45,689 nt of DNA from Trichomonas tenax (lineage: Eukaryota > Parabasalia > Trichomonadida > Trichomonadidae): assembly GCA_023091735.1 (NCBI GenBank), contig JALKBU010000358.1, positions 1 to 45,689 of the forward strand. Direction: 5' to 3'. The notes under the pieces were generated by a model. It was not told where the DNA came from and did no database searches. It saw only the letters and a list, made by a program, of their open reading frames with translations. How positions within the stretch are numbered: position 1 is the stretch's first letter; each line of letters opens with the position of its first letter. Position numbers and translations under genes: made by a program. Shown one piece after another: positions 21,113-30,934 of the stretch.

Positions 21113-23072
21113 GGAAAAAACAAAGTTTTTCGCGTGAAAATTTTGATTCAATACATCTTTATATAAAATCTTATATATAGACCCCTCAGGCGTCATATAT
21201 TCAAGGGGAAATATAAATTTTTAATAACGTTTTATTTTGGTGATTCCCCCTTTATTATCATAAAATCAATATCAATTTCTTCAAGATTAACATCTGATAG
21301 CTATCATTCTACCACAGTAGAGAACTTCCTTTGCACTATGAAATAATTCATTCACATGAACATATATCAATCTCAAACATAAAATGAAAAGATACATCAA
21401 ATAATTTCTATTGTAATTTATGAACCCAAATTCATACCACACACTCAGCACCCAATAGTGGAGGTATAATTGCTGCGACGAATCAAATGTACACATCGTT
21501 ATGAAGAAATGATATGAAGCTTTTTTGTATAGTTTACTTTTCTTTTTTCTATAAATTTTACTCGAAAAACGAAAATTTCATTTTTTGTGTATTTAAAAAA
21601 GATATTCAGCAAAACTAATGAAGATATCTTTGTAATTAATAAAACATCATTTGCACAATGAATTTTATGACATGAAGAAAATAATCTAAAAGCATAAAGT
21701 ATTTTGTTTTTTGTTGCATTATTCAGTTATCTATTCTTTAACCATGTAGCTGGAGCTCAAGTCGTTTGGAAATACGTGTGTGTGCGTGATTATCATTTAG
21801 AAAACTCTCATTTTGAAAAAAATTATCTTTTAATTTCACAAGTTTCGATTGAGTTGTGGACAGACTCCACCAGCAAACAATCAATAATGTTTGAATAGCT
21901 TCATCTTCATCAGAAAGTATAACATTTGAACCCATCACGGATTTCAGGGGATAATAGGCCGTATTCAATACCATTATCTACGGAATTCTTGCATATGCAT
22001 TCACCTATCTCAGTATAACAATATGATTGAAATTTAGAATGATATTGGATGAAATCTCGAAATTTCATTAGGAAAAATGATCTGAATGTCAATAATTGGA
22101 AAATATTTGATATAGCGTAGCACATCATATCATTTGTTTTGAAGAACAATAAGAAATTAAAAAGATATGAAATGAATCTCCAAAACGATGTGTAGGAAGT
22201 TTCTGTAATTACGGTATGTTTATCACAGGAGTGAGCACTGTTGGTGCACTTCTTCTCTGTTCATAAATTTCTGTAACTTTTGAGATCCAAATTATGGATT
22301 TTTGAGCTAGTGTTTTTTTGAATGCGATCATGCTTTAATGGAGATTTAGGTCGAGCCCTAGCGGCTTGCGATGTTCTGACGATATAGCCGAAATTATGCA
22401 TTATTTTGGAGAAATTCGAAGCGTAATCTTCGTCAATCCATTGTATTTGTATTGAGCTTTAGCTATATAATAGTTTTCTGCTACTAAAAAAAAACGATTT
22501 TCCCGACACATTGCTGAAAACCAAACTTTTCATCACCGGACATTTTTGCAAAAAAACGGAAAAATATTTGATGTACCTTTGAAAATGAAAAATAAATTCA
22601 AATTTATATTGACTTTATGACTTCTTTGTGAAATATGGTTATCAGCTGTTCATTCTCTATCTGATCTAAGCTTATTGTTAACCTTTCGAGAGTTTAATGA
22701 TATATTCAAATATTCATTATCAAATAATGATTTTAATACGACAAATAGTCATTTTTAGAATAGCGAAGTTGTTTTTTCACCAGTATGAGACTTATCATAA
22801 AAATAATATTTTTTGGTAAATCAAACATTAAAAATAGAACAATTCTTTGAGGACAATAATTGCATACATACGAAAGATTAAATCTTGAATGCCATAGGTT
22901 AATAGTAATATAATTTATAAAAAATCGGCATATCAAATTCTTAGAAAGCTTTAAGGCTGTATTTTATTCGGAAAATGTTTAGCATTATTAGTCTGTTTTA
23001 ATATTTATCAAGATGCTTGGTTTCTTCAAAAATCAATTTTATAAATGGTAAATATGGTGTATAAATATTATT
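21113..23072. other. ~1.9 kb intergenic region, nothing firmly recognised
   Basis: AT-rich; the open frames in it (21287-21496, 21704-21974, 21910-22149, 22733-22936) look like chance. A patch of higher G+C at about 22345-22410 includes a short hairpin CGGCT...AGCCG (about 22368-22397). It could be a structured RNA but matches no family I know. Confidence 0.5.
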
Positions 23073-23639
23073 TTAATCAGCATTAACGAATTGGTCAACT
23101 TCATTTTCATACAAAGCAATGAATTGTTCTGCGAGATAAGCAAATGGATCATTAACTTTGTTATTTGTTTTAGCAGAAACATCAAAGTAAACTAAACCCT
23201 TTTCCTTACCAAATGCAATGCAATCTTCTGGTGAAACATCAGCAAACTCGTTGAGATCGTTCTTATTTCCAACAAGAACACCTGGCAATGACTTTCCAGC
23301 GTACTTAGCAACCTTGTCGAGCCAATCGCTACATTCTTTCAATGTGTCTGCACGAGAAATATCGAAAACTAAAATAATTTGATTTGCATCACGAAAAACG
23401 TCTGGATATTCGTACTCGTAGATCGAAGATCCACTGATATCGTACATGAAGAATTCGACGGATGTGTTGTGTTCCTCATTAACGATGATCTTTGGTGTGC
23501 TTTCAGCGAATAATGTCATTTGATAAGCTGTCTTGAAAGGACGCTGTGGATCAGCGACGAATGCTTTGATGAGCGATGTTTTTCCGACTGTTGACGGACC
23601 AAGAACTAAAACTTTAGAGCGAAGAACAGCGTGGCTCAT
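23073..23639 (-). CDS. IFT27: IFT27/RabL4-like small GTPase (intraflagellar transport)
   Basis: Rab-like GTPase of the IFT-B train, which with IFT25 links BBSome/cargo export to flagellar transport. The 188 residues match the usual 186. P-loop GPSTVGKTS is at residues 14-22. Switch II reads DISGSS at 67-72, where Rabs have DxAGQE; human IFT27 likewise lacks the catalytic Gln. The base-recognition motif GNKNDL is at 124-129 and SAK at 155-157. The segment SLPGVLVGNKNDL and the end PFAYLAEQFIALYENEVDQF match IFT27 closely. There is no C-terminal cysteine, so no prenyl anchor, as in IFT27 and unlike ordinary Rabs. The stop runs into TAAA. With the dynein gene it shows the organism is flagellated. 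Confidence 0.85.
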   Translation of the reverse strand: MSHAVLRSKVLVLGPSTVGKTSLIKAFVADPQRPFKTAYQMTLFAESTPKIIVNEEHNTSVEFFMYDISGSSIYEYEYPDVFRDANQIILVFDISRADTLKECSDWLDKVAKYAGKSLPGVLVGNKNDLNEFADVSPEDCIAFGKEKGLVYFDVSAKTNNKVNDPFAYLAEQFIALYENEVDQFVNAD

Positions 23640-24102
23640 TTTTTTTCTCTCGATAAAAAATTAAAAACGATCTTTTCAATAAACAGACTCTTTCAAATTT
23701 TTTTCTGTCCAAAATTTTTATTGGATAAATATGATCTATTTCCATAGTTATGATTTTACCAGTCAACAATTTTGCTATAACATTTTTAGAATTAAAATAT
23801 TATACTTTATCTCTTATTAATGCATACCTATTAATTAAAATGTAAAAATTATTCCTAAAAGAATGGAAAAATCAAAAATTACAAAATAAAAACTATTATT
23901 TTGATTGAAATTATTTAAACTTTTAGGAGTCTACGCTTAAAAATCGATTGCAAATTTAGGGGCTGCTAAACGAATCAAATGTTTTTAGAGGTGAAATCAG
24001 GTAATTAAAATATTTTTAGTTGATAATATTGATATCAAAAAGAATTTGACGGAAAAAGTTCTTGCAAATGAAAAGATAGACAATATTTTTTAGCTTTCGG
24101 AA
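23640..24102. other. Divergent intergenic region, nothing else recognised
   Basis: About 460 AT-rich bases between the divergent IFT27 and coiled-coil genes; must carry both promoters. Confidence 0.6.
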
Positions 24103-24110
24103 TCATTATT
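24103..24110 (+). promoter_or_regulatory. Trichomonad initiator (Inr)
   Basis: TCATTATT ends four bases before the ATG at 24115, matching the parabasalid Inr consensus TCA(Y)(T/W), where transcription starts at the A. Confidence 0.7.
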
Positions 24111-24114
24111 TTTT

Positions 24115-24699
24115 ATGTCGATAGATGAAAAGATGCCTGTTTTGATAGCAGGCGTTTTTACAAAAGACGGCACTGGAGAAGTAGATGAAGATCAATTTAT
24201 GCCTGAAAATGAGATCTGGTCTCGAATAATTAGGCAAGAAAAATATCGGAATTTAGATGAAAAAGCAAAAACATCAATGTATCGACGTTTTCTTGCAGCC
24301 CTTCACTCAAATAGAGCATCCTTAGCATTTTTCGAAAGCAAATTCGATCCTGAAACAAATCAAATTTGTTATCGACTTCGAACTTCAAATCACGACATTG
24401 CTGCGATGTGCCAATCATATAAAGAACCAAAATTTTCACCAAATGAACGAAATACAAAGAGAATTGAAGAACTTCAAAAAGAAGTCCGAAAACTCCGGTC
24501 AGAAATCGCTCAACTTGAAATGGACAACATGCAGTGGCAGGCTACTATTGATCAGAGGAGACGGTCAGTTCCACCAGATGTGCTGACCAACTTCTCTACA
24601 TATGAAAAATACGCGAAGATTATTGATGAAAGAGGTGCCAGATTTGTTGAAGTCGAGCAAGGTATCCTTAAGATTGGCAGTAATGTTCTCAAGAAATAA
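24115..24699 (+). CDS. Coiled-coil protein of unknown function
   Basis: 194 residues; family not recognised. The first ~105 residues look globular (DQFMPENEIWSRIIRQEKYR; YRRFLAALHSNRASLAFFE). Residues ~115-150 form a heptad coiled coil (RIEELQKEVRKLRSEIAQLE), and a helical tail follows. This layout occurs in small complex subunits (kinetochore, vesicle-tethering or flagellar assembly), but nothing visible separates these. The ATG is fixed by the initiator TCATTATT just upstream, so expression is likely. Codon use is AT-rich, in line with modest expression. Confidence 0.75.
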   Translation: MSIDEKMPVLIAGVFTKDGTGEVDEDQFMPENEIWSRIIRQEKYRNLDEKAKTSMYRRFLAALHSNRASLAFFESKFDPETNQICYRLRTSNHDIAAMCQSYKEPKFSPNERNTKRIEELQKEVRKLRSEIAQLEMDNMQWQATIDQRRRSVPPDVLTNFSTYEKYAKIIDERGARFVEVEQGILKIGSNVLKK

Positions 24700-25151
24700 T
24701 TCAACCATTTGAGCAACAATACTTTCAAAAATGAAATATTTTCTAACTCAATCGATCTAGCATACCACGCAGATCAATTGTGTAGACATTTTTCAACGGT
24801 AACTGAAAATTTTTACGCAAATATTGACATTGTACAAATAATAACTCTGAAATCAAGGCATACGAACAAACCTACGAATGCAATCATAACGCATTGAAAA
24901 TGATATCGATTTACACCGACATTTATATAGCCAATTTTAAATATATAGAATCCAAAGCTTCACTCTTAGAACATATTTTCTATGGGCAAATGTAAAACTA
25001 AATATATGTTAATTGTACTGTGGTACCTTGAAATAGTAAAAAGTGTGATATTTTTGAAGTTTTTATTTTAACAAGAAGACGAAGCGAGTACAGCCAAAAC
25101 GCAGTGAAAGTTAATATCAGTAAGATATATATTTTATTCTAAATGATAATT
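24700..25151. other. Convergent 3' intergenic region, nothing recognised
   Basis: About 450 AT-rich bases between the converging coiled-coil and uS10 genes. Confidence 0.6.
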
Positions 25152-25523
25152 TTACTCAGTAATAACGGAAACTTCGACTTGGACATCTGGTTCAATGGCA
25201 ATCTGGGTAACCTGCTTAACAGCTTCAGCAGTGCCCTGGAAATCAATAACACGCTTATAGATACGGAGCTCGAAATGGTCGTATGTCTCTGTACCATTGC
25301 CGCATGGTGCACGGCGTGTTGTGATTCTCAGGCGGCGGCGTGGCATTGGGATTGGGCCGCGGACCTCGAGGTTAGACTTCTTCAGCTTGCCAATAAGATT
25401 GCCGCAAACTCTCTGAAGATTTGGAAGCTTGGAGGATGTGATTGTGAGCCGAATCTTCTGGACTGGAAGATCCTCAACGATCTCCTTCTTCTCATCGCCT
25501 GTGGGGACAACACGGTCAGCCAT
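25152..25523 (-). CDS. RPS20: 40S ribosomal protein S20 (uS10)
   Basis: Small-subunit ribosomal protein of the 40S head. It has 123 residues; eukaryotic S20 is ~119. Family blocks are IRLTITSSKLPNLQRVCGNL, then VRGPIPMPRRRLRITTRRAP followed by CGNGTETYDHFELRIYKRVI, and the end QIAIEPDVQVEVSV. The start is the ATG at 25523 (MADRVVPTG). The frame is open 30 bases further to a TTG, but that leader is unlike any S20 and follows no start context. A pyrimidine tract TTCCCCTTTCTA directly precedes the ATG. The stop runs into TAAAA. G+C-rich codons fit high expression. Confidence 0.95.
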   Translation of the reverse strand: MADRVVPTGDEKKEIVEDLPVQKIRLTITSSKLPNLQRVCGNLIGKLKKSNLEVRGPIPMPRRRLRITTRRAPCGNGTETYDHFELRIYKRVIDFQGTAEAVKQVTQIAIEPDVQVEVSVITE

Positions 25524-26537
25524 TAGAAAGGGGAACCAAACAGAGTCTTTCAATTTCAGAGAGAAGTGTTTTAACTCTCAAATTTGATTTTAGCGGCCAA
25601 AATTGGCAAAATTAGCATTACCATTATGTAAATGTTATAATAAATCATATTTTTAAAAGTGAATAACATTAAAAGTCACGTTTTTTCACAATTTATTTGA
25701 CACTGTTTACATTGATAAAATAGTATATATGATGCTAATTATTTTCCACAGTTTTTATTTTTGAATACTTTATTTCTATTAATCAATAATTTCAGCATAT
25801 TCATTGGGAGGCTATGAGTATAAGTTGGTGCATCACATTAAAAACATGTAATATGTGCGTGCGTCTATGTATATTGTCGTCTCTGCAATGATTTCGTGTA
25901 TTTATAAATTAACATACTTAACAATTATTCAATTAGTAGCTTGTATTATTTGTAATATGTTACTATGTTGTTGGCATGTGATATATTTATAATAAATATT
26001 GCTATTTACTCAATAATAAACTGATATCAAATTGTTAATGAAAAATATGAAACGATATTATATGTTTAACATTACAACTATGTATGGCATCACATAAGAG
26101 TTATATTTGCCCATATATGTTCGATCTGGTTCTGACCCCCAGAGTTGATACACTTTTTTTCAGAGCGAATTTTTTTGAGTTTTTGGATTTTTATTTTTAT
26201 TGTATATTTGGATATTACATACATTGTATACCACATATTCACTAAAATCAGACATTTTAAATTTTTCAAAGCTTTCAATTGCGATATTCTAAATATGCAT
26301 AATATGTTAATTCTATTTTTATCGTAAAAATAAGTTTATAAGAATTTTCAAGTTTCAAAAATTAAAAACTCAAAATAACCAAATAATTTGAATATATGTA
26401 TCATGTACATTTAGGAAACAAAGATATTTTCGTCAATTGATAAATTTGTGTCGAGATTTTTTTGTTTGCCGAAATTAGTTTTGATTTATTTAGTACATGA
26501 AAAACTAGTATTAGTTTGTGAAATAAAAAACAAACAT
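25524..26537. other. ~1 kb intergenic region, nothing recognised
   Basis: AT-rich DNA upstream of uS10 and downstream of the BRCT gene. It contains a short (GT)GCGTGCGT patch near 25855-25865 and A/T-rich open frames around 26090-26327 that look like chance. Confidence 0.6.
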
Positions 26538-28136
26538 TTAATCTAATAATCTCATAAGTTCATCGTCTTTGGCTAGATTCTTCTTTTTAGACGGCTTGGA
26601 AGGCATGTGATAAGTGACGTCATTGTCAGACTCCATTGACTCACTTGAATCATAATCACTCAAATTCTTTGATGAAGATCGCTCCATCTGTGATGGTCTA
26701 ATTGGGACTTTGGTGTTCATGATACTACTCACAATATTCTTGAATTGCTTGGCTATATCTGTTTGAACTTCATTGATATTCTTTGGAACTTTTCCAGTTG
26801 CAGCTAATTCATATACCCATTGTGTTGGATATGCTTTAATTCCAAGTTCATAGGCCTTTTTCAGTTGCTTCTGAATTCGTTTTGTGTTTTCTGGTGAGCA
26901 TATCAAGTATTTAGCTTTCTTTGTCATCTTTTGATACACTGTTGCACCAAATAGTTTGAGAATGTCTATGACATCATTCTTTTCTTTGTTTAAGTCTAAA
27001 AGAATGAAAATAACACCTTCTAACTCTGAAGTTCGTATATCATAACCAAATGGTCTATAAATGATTGAAGCATCAAGAGGAACGGTCTTCTTTTGAGAGA
27101 TACATGCCCAAATCCAGTTTTGAGTGACCGATTTTGAATCTTTGGAAGAAAAATTGAGTTTCACGCAATAAGTCTCATTAGTATCAAATCTTCCATTGCC
27201 TTCTCTTATAGCATTCATGAGAATTTGCTGATGTTCACAATCTTTATCAATTCGAAAAGTTTTTCCGTGAAAAACATCATATGCTTGTGAAATGGACCAA
27301 AAATTGAAGACATAGGACTGAATGTTTGTAAGTTTTTCGGCGTGATCTATAATCCATTGATAATTTAGTACCGGAATATTATTTTCTAATGCGATTATTG
27401 TCTTCTTAGTTAATGACACACGATCAACTACAATAAAATCAATCGTCCCATCGAAGCAATCATTCCAAGTTCCATTTCCATCAGTAACAATTTGCTTTAA
27501 TTTTTTGTTTAATTCAGGGTCGAGTTCACTACTTGTAATAGTGATGTTTGTAAAGCTTTTTATGGTGTAATCAGACATTGGTATCTCTTTTTGTGTTGTA
27601 TAACTAAATGAAATATAATCAGGTGAAATTATAGGAATTCCGTGTGAAGCAGCGTTTAAAACATAGTTGTCCATTATTTTTGATGAAGCAATCGCCGTCA
27701 TGTGCTCAATATTCGATGGATGGACAGGTGTTCCTCCATTTAAAACCAATTTATTGTGTAAAGTAAGAAATTCTTGTGATTCGACACTGGTAATAGCTAT
27801 CTTTTGATTATACAAACATAAAGATATTCTTTGGCGAGCACTTTCAGATAGATAGAATCCCGATATCTTCTTTTCGATCAGCTGTGCAAGATATATTGGT
27901 GTGATCATGTATATTTTTGTTCCAAAGTGTGGCACAACTTCGTTGACAGAGCATATATGTATGTTTCTGACATCACAAAAGTCAGGTGTTGAGAAAATTC
28001 CGGGTTGAATAGTCGTTAATTGGTGTCTGATTTTCACAGCTTGATCCTGGACTGATGCAGAGATCCAATACCTCAAAGGGCGGAACTCTTTCGCAGTAAT
28101 TTCATCAGAAACTAATTGCGAAGGAGTCAAATCCAT
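26538..28136 (-). CDS. Multi-BRCT-domain protein (TopBP1/Dpb11/Rad4-like)
   Basis: 532 residues with about four BRCT-like units. They span roughly 92-175 (ends HGIPIISPDYI), 192-265 (ENNIPVLNYQWIIDHAEKL), 283-365 (VTQNWIWACISQKKTVPLD) and 372-455 (LGIKAYPTQWVYELAATGKV). Each shows the hydrophobic core and the late W-[IV] of BRCT domains; the first 90 residues may be a fifth, degenerate unit. The C-terminus (~480-532) is Ser/Lys/Asp-rich, e.g. SSSKNLSDYDSSESMESDND, a likely phosphorylated and nuclear-targeting tail. BRCT arrays bind phosphoproteins in replication initiation and the DNA-damage checkpoint. Orthology to a specific protein is not claimed. AT-rich codons suggest low expression. No initiator motif was found next to the ATG. 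Confidence 0.75.
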   Translation of the reverse strand: MDLTPSQLVSDEITAKEFRPLRYWISASVQDQAVKIRHQLTTIQPGIFSTPDFCDVRNIHICSVNEVVPHFGTKIYMITPIYLAQLIEKKISGFYLSESARQRISLCLYNQKIAITSVESQEFLTLHNKLVLNGGTPVHPSNIEHMTAIASSKIMDNYVLNAASHGIPIISPDYISFSYTTQKEIPMSDYTIKSFTNITITSSELDPELNKKLKQIVTDGNGTWNDCFDGTIDFIVVDRVSLTKKTIIALENNIPVLNYQWIIDHAEKLTNIQSYVFNFWSISQAYDVFHGKTFRIDKDCEHQQILMNAIREGNGRFDTNETYCVKLNFSSKDSKSVTQNWIWACISQKKTVPLDASIIYRPFGYDIRTSELEGVIFILLDLNKEKNDVIDILKLFGATVYQKMTKKAKYLICSPENTKRIQKQLKKAYELGIKAYPTQWVYELAATGKVPKNINEVQTDIAKQFKNIVSSIMNTKVPIRPSQMERSSSKNLSDYDSSESMESDNDVTYHMPSKPSKKKNLAKDDELMRLLD

Positions 28137-28824
28137 CTTCGAATTTTCTAATTTTTCCCCGCCAAAATTTTTTCAAAAATATTTTTTTTCCCGCGACAAA
28201 TTTTTAAAACATCTTTAAAACAAACTTTGGTTTCAAGCTAAACAAACTTTGAATTATTGGAATTCTTATTGAGCAGCTGACATATATGTAGTTTGTTATC
28301 GAACCGTAATGATTTTATCAACTTAAGAAGGATTTCAAATTTTTCTATTAAAAATTGCCGAAAGAATTGGCTTAAAACCGTGCCAGTATATTATTTTGCT
28401 ATCAAATATGAATAGCACAAAGCTTGGTCAAAATTGCTCTTGTCATCTTCCAGAATAAATTTAAAAGACAATTTTATTTTTAATCAACATCCAAAAATCA
28501 TACCATAGCTACTTTTCATAGCGTATACTATACTTGTTAAATGTTATAGAAAAATATCACATAGATAGTAATGTTGTTCAATATCTTGATAAATATGCAT
28601 GATAATTGCAAATTTATGAATGATAAAAGTGGTTTCTTAGTGAAGTATTATTTATGTAACATATTAAAATTAGCTAAAAAAGAAGATTTGGAATTGATAT
28701 TTTTTTTATTCCAATTTCTAACCCAATTTGCTCCGTTATTTTTGATGTATAGAGTATTGTAAAATCATCCCTTTAGTTTTTAAATTTAAATTTTTTTTGT
28801 AATCAAAAGTGAACTTTTCTATTA
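28137..28824. other. Divergent intergenic region, nothing recognised
   Basis: About 690 AT-rich bases between the BRCT and kinase genes. A 63-codon open frame at 28571-28762 is Leu/Phe/Lys-rich with low-complexity AT codons and no promoter, so it is not called. Confidence 0.6.
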
Positions 28825-28830
28825 TCATTT
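28825..28830 (+). promoter_or_regulatory. Trichomonad initiator (Inr)
   Basis: TCATTTTTTCAAATG: the Inr core begins 12 bases before the kinase ATG. Confidence 0.65.
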
Positions 28831-28836
28831 TTTCAA

Positions 28837-30138
28837 ATGGAATCTAATCGAGTAGGAAATTATGAATTATTTGATAAAATCGGTGAAGGTTCTTTCGCCT
28901 TTGTCTGGGAGGGCCGAAACATCATAACAAATTGCCCTTGTGCTGTCAAACAATTCAGGAAGGATACATTTAATCATGAGGCTGCTGTTTCGATGAATAG
29001 AGAGATCAGCATCATGCAGATACTCGACCACCCGTTGATCGCGCAGCTTTATGAGGTCGTCGAGACCCCGCAAAGCACATTTTTATTCATGGAACTCGTA
29101 GACAACAGTACTTTACTAGAATACATCAACAAAAACGCGCCAATTTCCGAAAATAAATCTAGAATCATCTTCGCACAAATTGTTTCTGTACTTGAATATC
29201 TCCATAACCAAAAACGTGTCGTTCACCGAGACTTAAAAGCAGAAAACATATTGATAGATCAAAACGACAATATAAGAGTTATTGATTTCGGCCTTAGTAA
29301 CGTTTTAAATCAGAATACAGTGCTATACACGGCTTGTGGATCTTCCGCTTACGTAGCTCCGGAGATGCTCCTTAACAAGCCTTACACGCAGGCTGCTGAT
29401 ATATGGAGCGCAGGAGTCCTTTTGTATGCTATGAACGCAGCACATTTACCATTCGAAGATACAAACGTAACAAGATTAGTCGACAAGGTTTTGAATCGAC
29501 AGCCGGATTACCCAGTAACATTTTCCAAAAACTTAACTGAATTAATATCAAGAATGTTGACGAAAGATCCGACACAAAGAATTACGCTTGAAGGCATTTT
29601 ACATGATCCATGGTTCTTGCAGGATGCTCTAGGAAATACTTTTACTTATAACTTCAAAGTCCTCAGCAAATATAAGCTTATTCAAAATCCTTATAATATA
29701 GAATTAGATGATGAAGTTTTAGCGAGATTAGTGGACTTTGGTATTGACACTAGAACACTCAAAGCAGACTTGGCGATGAATAAGATGACCGACGCCACGG
29801 CCGCATATAAATCAATTCATAGAGAATTGTTCCGTGAAAGAGGAGCGTGTTTGATAGACGAAATGATACTGCCAGTTCATAGGCAATTCTCCAACTCTTC
29901 AGTTAACGTGACCAGACACATATTATTATCAGAAATCCCACCAAACAAAAATTCAACAGAAAATAATCTAACAGTTTTAGCACATCCTCCATTACACAAA
30001 GTTCCATCGAAATTTGCAGGACAAATTCCGACTATTCCTTCTAAAAGTGGCCCAATCATTAATCTTATTGTTCCAAATGTAAAAAGCCGCAATCATTTAA
30101 ATTTCCAAAGCCGTCCTTCGAGACGTATTATACCCTAA
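28837..30138 (+). CDS. CAMK/AMPK(SNF1)-like serine/threonine protein kinase with UBA-like region
   Basis: 433 residues. Catalytic landmarks are all present: glycine loop IGEGSFAFVW (15-24), ATP lysine in AVK (K38), helix-C Glu 56, HRDLKAEN (130-137) with catalytic Asp 132, DFG (150-152) and APE (174-176). The activation loop TACGSSAYVAPEM places a likely activating Thr at 165, as in AMPK-related kinases phosphorylated by LKB1-type kinases. After the kinase fold (to ~268) residues ~290-332 (DDEVLARLVDFGIDTRTLKA onward) resemble the UBA/autoinhibitory domain of AMPK-related kinases. The last ~90 residues are Pro/Ser/Asn-rich. An initiator lies 12 bases upstream. Substrates are unknown; this family is much expanded in trichomonads. 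Confidence 0.92.
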   Translation: MESNRVGNYELFDKIGEGSFAFVWEGRNIITNCPCAVKQFRKDTFNHEAAVSMNREISIMQILDHPLIAQLYEVVETPQSTFLFMELVDNSTLLEYINKNAPISENKSRIIFAQIVSVLEYLHNQKRVVHRDLKAENILIDQNDNIRVIDFGLSNVLNQNTVLYTACGSSAYVAPEMLLNKPYTQAADIWSAGVLLYAMNAAHLPFEDTNVTRLVDKVLNRQPDYPVTFSKNLTELISRMLTKDPTQRITLEGILHDPWFLQDALGNTFTYNFKVLSKYKLIQNPYNIELDDEVLARLVDFGIDTRTLKADLAMNKMTDATAAYKSIHRELFRERGACLIDEMILPVHRQFSNSSVNVTRHILLSEIPPNKNSTENNLTVLAHPPLHKVPSKFAGQIPTIPSKSGPIINLIVPNVKSRNHLNFQSRPSRRIIP

Positions 30139-30918
30139 TTTTCAACTTTTGCACCCACTCAGAAAACAAAAAATGTTAATTTTTTTGGGTTTATATAAGA
30201 AATTTTCTATTTTAGATCAGCCAATAATATAGAGCTGTAATGTATCTATTAAAGTATTTATTTGCATTTTCATAAAATTCTTTTTTTGGCCCAAAAAATG
30301 AAAAAATTTAGGGCAGTTAATGTTTGTAAAAAATAATTTATTTCATGAATTATTAACATTTATCTATATTTCATATATAACTAGATAAGATATAGCCACT
30401 GCTTATTTATCTGTCGATTTGGACTTTAATTTGTTTAAAATTCTGAAATATGACTCAAAACACAATCATTTCTATTTGCATTAATCGCAAATGCTGCAGA
30501 TTAACTGTTGATGTACAATAAATTTCCATAACACACTGTATCAAAATGAAATTCACATCAAATGTACTCAACTATGTGATAAGTCATTATCAACATAATC
30601 ATTTCCATATATACACAGAACTAAAGTCATTTACCATTTCCTGATTCCACCAACACATCAATAATCGGAACTTCAAAATATATTTTCAAAATTTAAATGA
30701 GAACTAACTAAAAATACTTATAAACTGAATTAAGTTGTAGAAGATATGATTATACACAAAATTTCAAAAGATAATCAATGTGATTGAGAATTTGATACAA
30801 ATTTCTAAGCGACAAACATATAATTTTATTTGATTTTTATATTATAAATAGTCTGTATAGTTCAAAAAATAAAGAGTTTTGGAGTTCTGTAAAAGCTGAC
30901 GTAAATAAAAAATCTTTG
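30139..30918. other. Intergenic, nothing recognised
   Basis: About 780 AT-rich bases between the kinase and AIR9-like genes, ending at the AIR9-like initiator. Confidence 0.6.
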
Positions 30919-30926
30919 TCACTTTT
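30919..30926 (+). promoter_or_regulatory. Trichomonad initiator (Inr)
   Basis: TCACTTTT starts 16 bases before the ATG at 30935 and fits the TCAYTTT consensus well. Confidence 0.7.
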
Positions 30927-30934
30927 AATAAAGT

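Noticed and set aside
22211..22230. GTATGT near an ACAG, like a trichomonad intron
   Set aside because: Far too short (about 15 bases), lacks ACTAACACACAG, and lies outside any gene.
22345..22410. Local higher G+C with a small hairpin, compared with U4 snRNA
   Set aside because: Only a short stem and an AT-rich tail resemble U4; the 5' domain is missing. Kept only as a remark in the gap entry.
28571..28762. 63-codon frame upstream of the kinase
   Set aside because: AT-driven Leu/Phe/Lys composition, no promoter motif and no similarity noticed.
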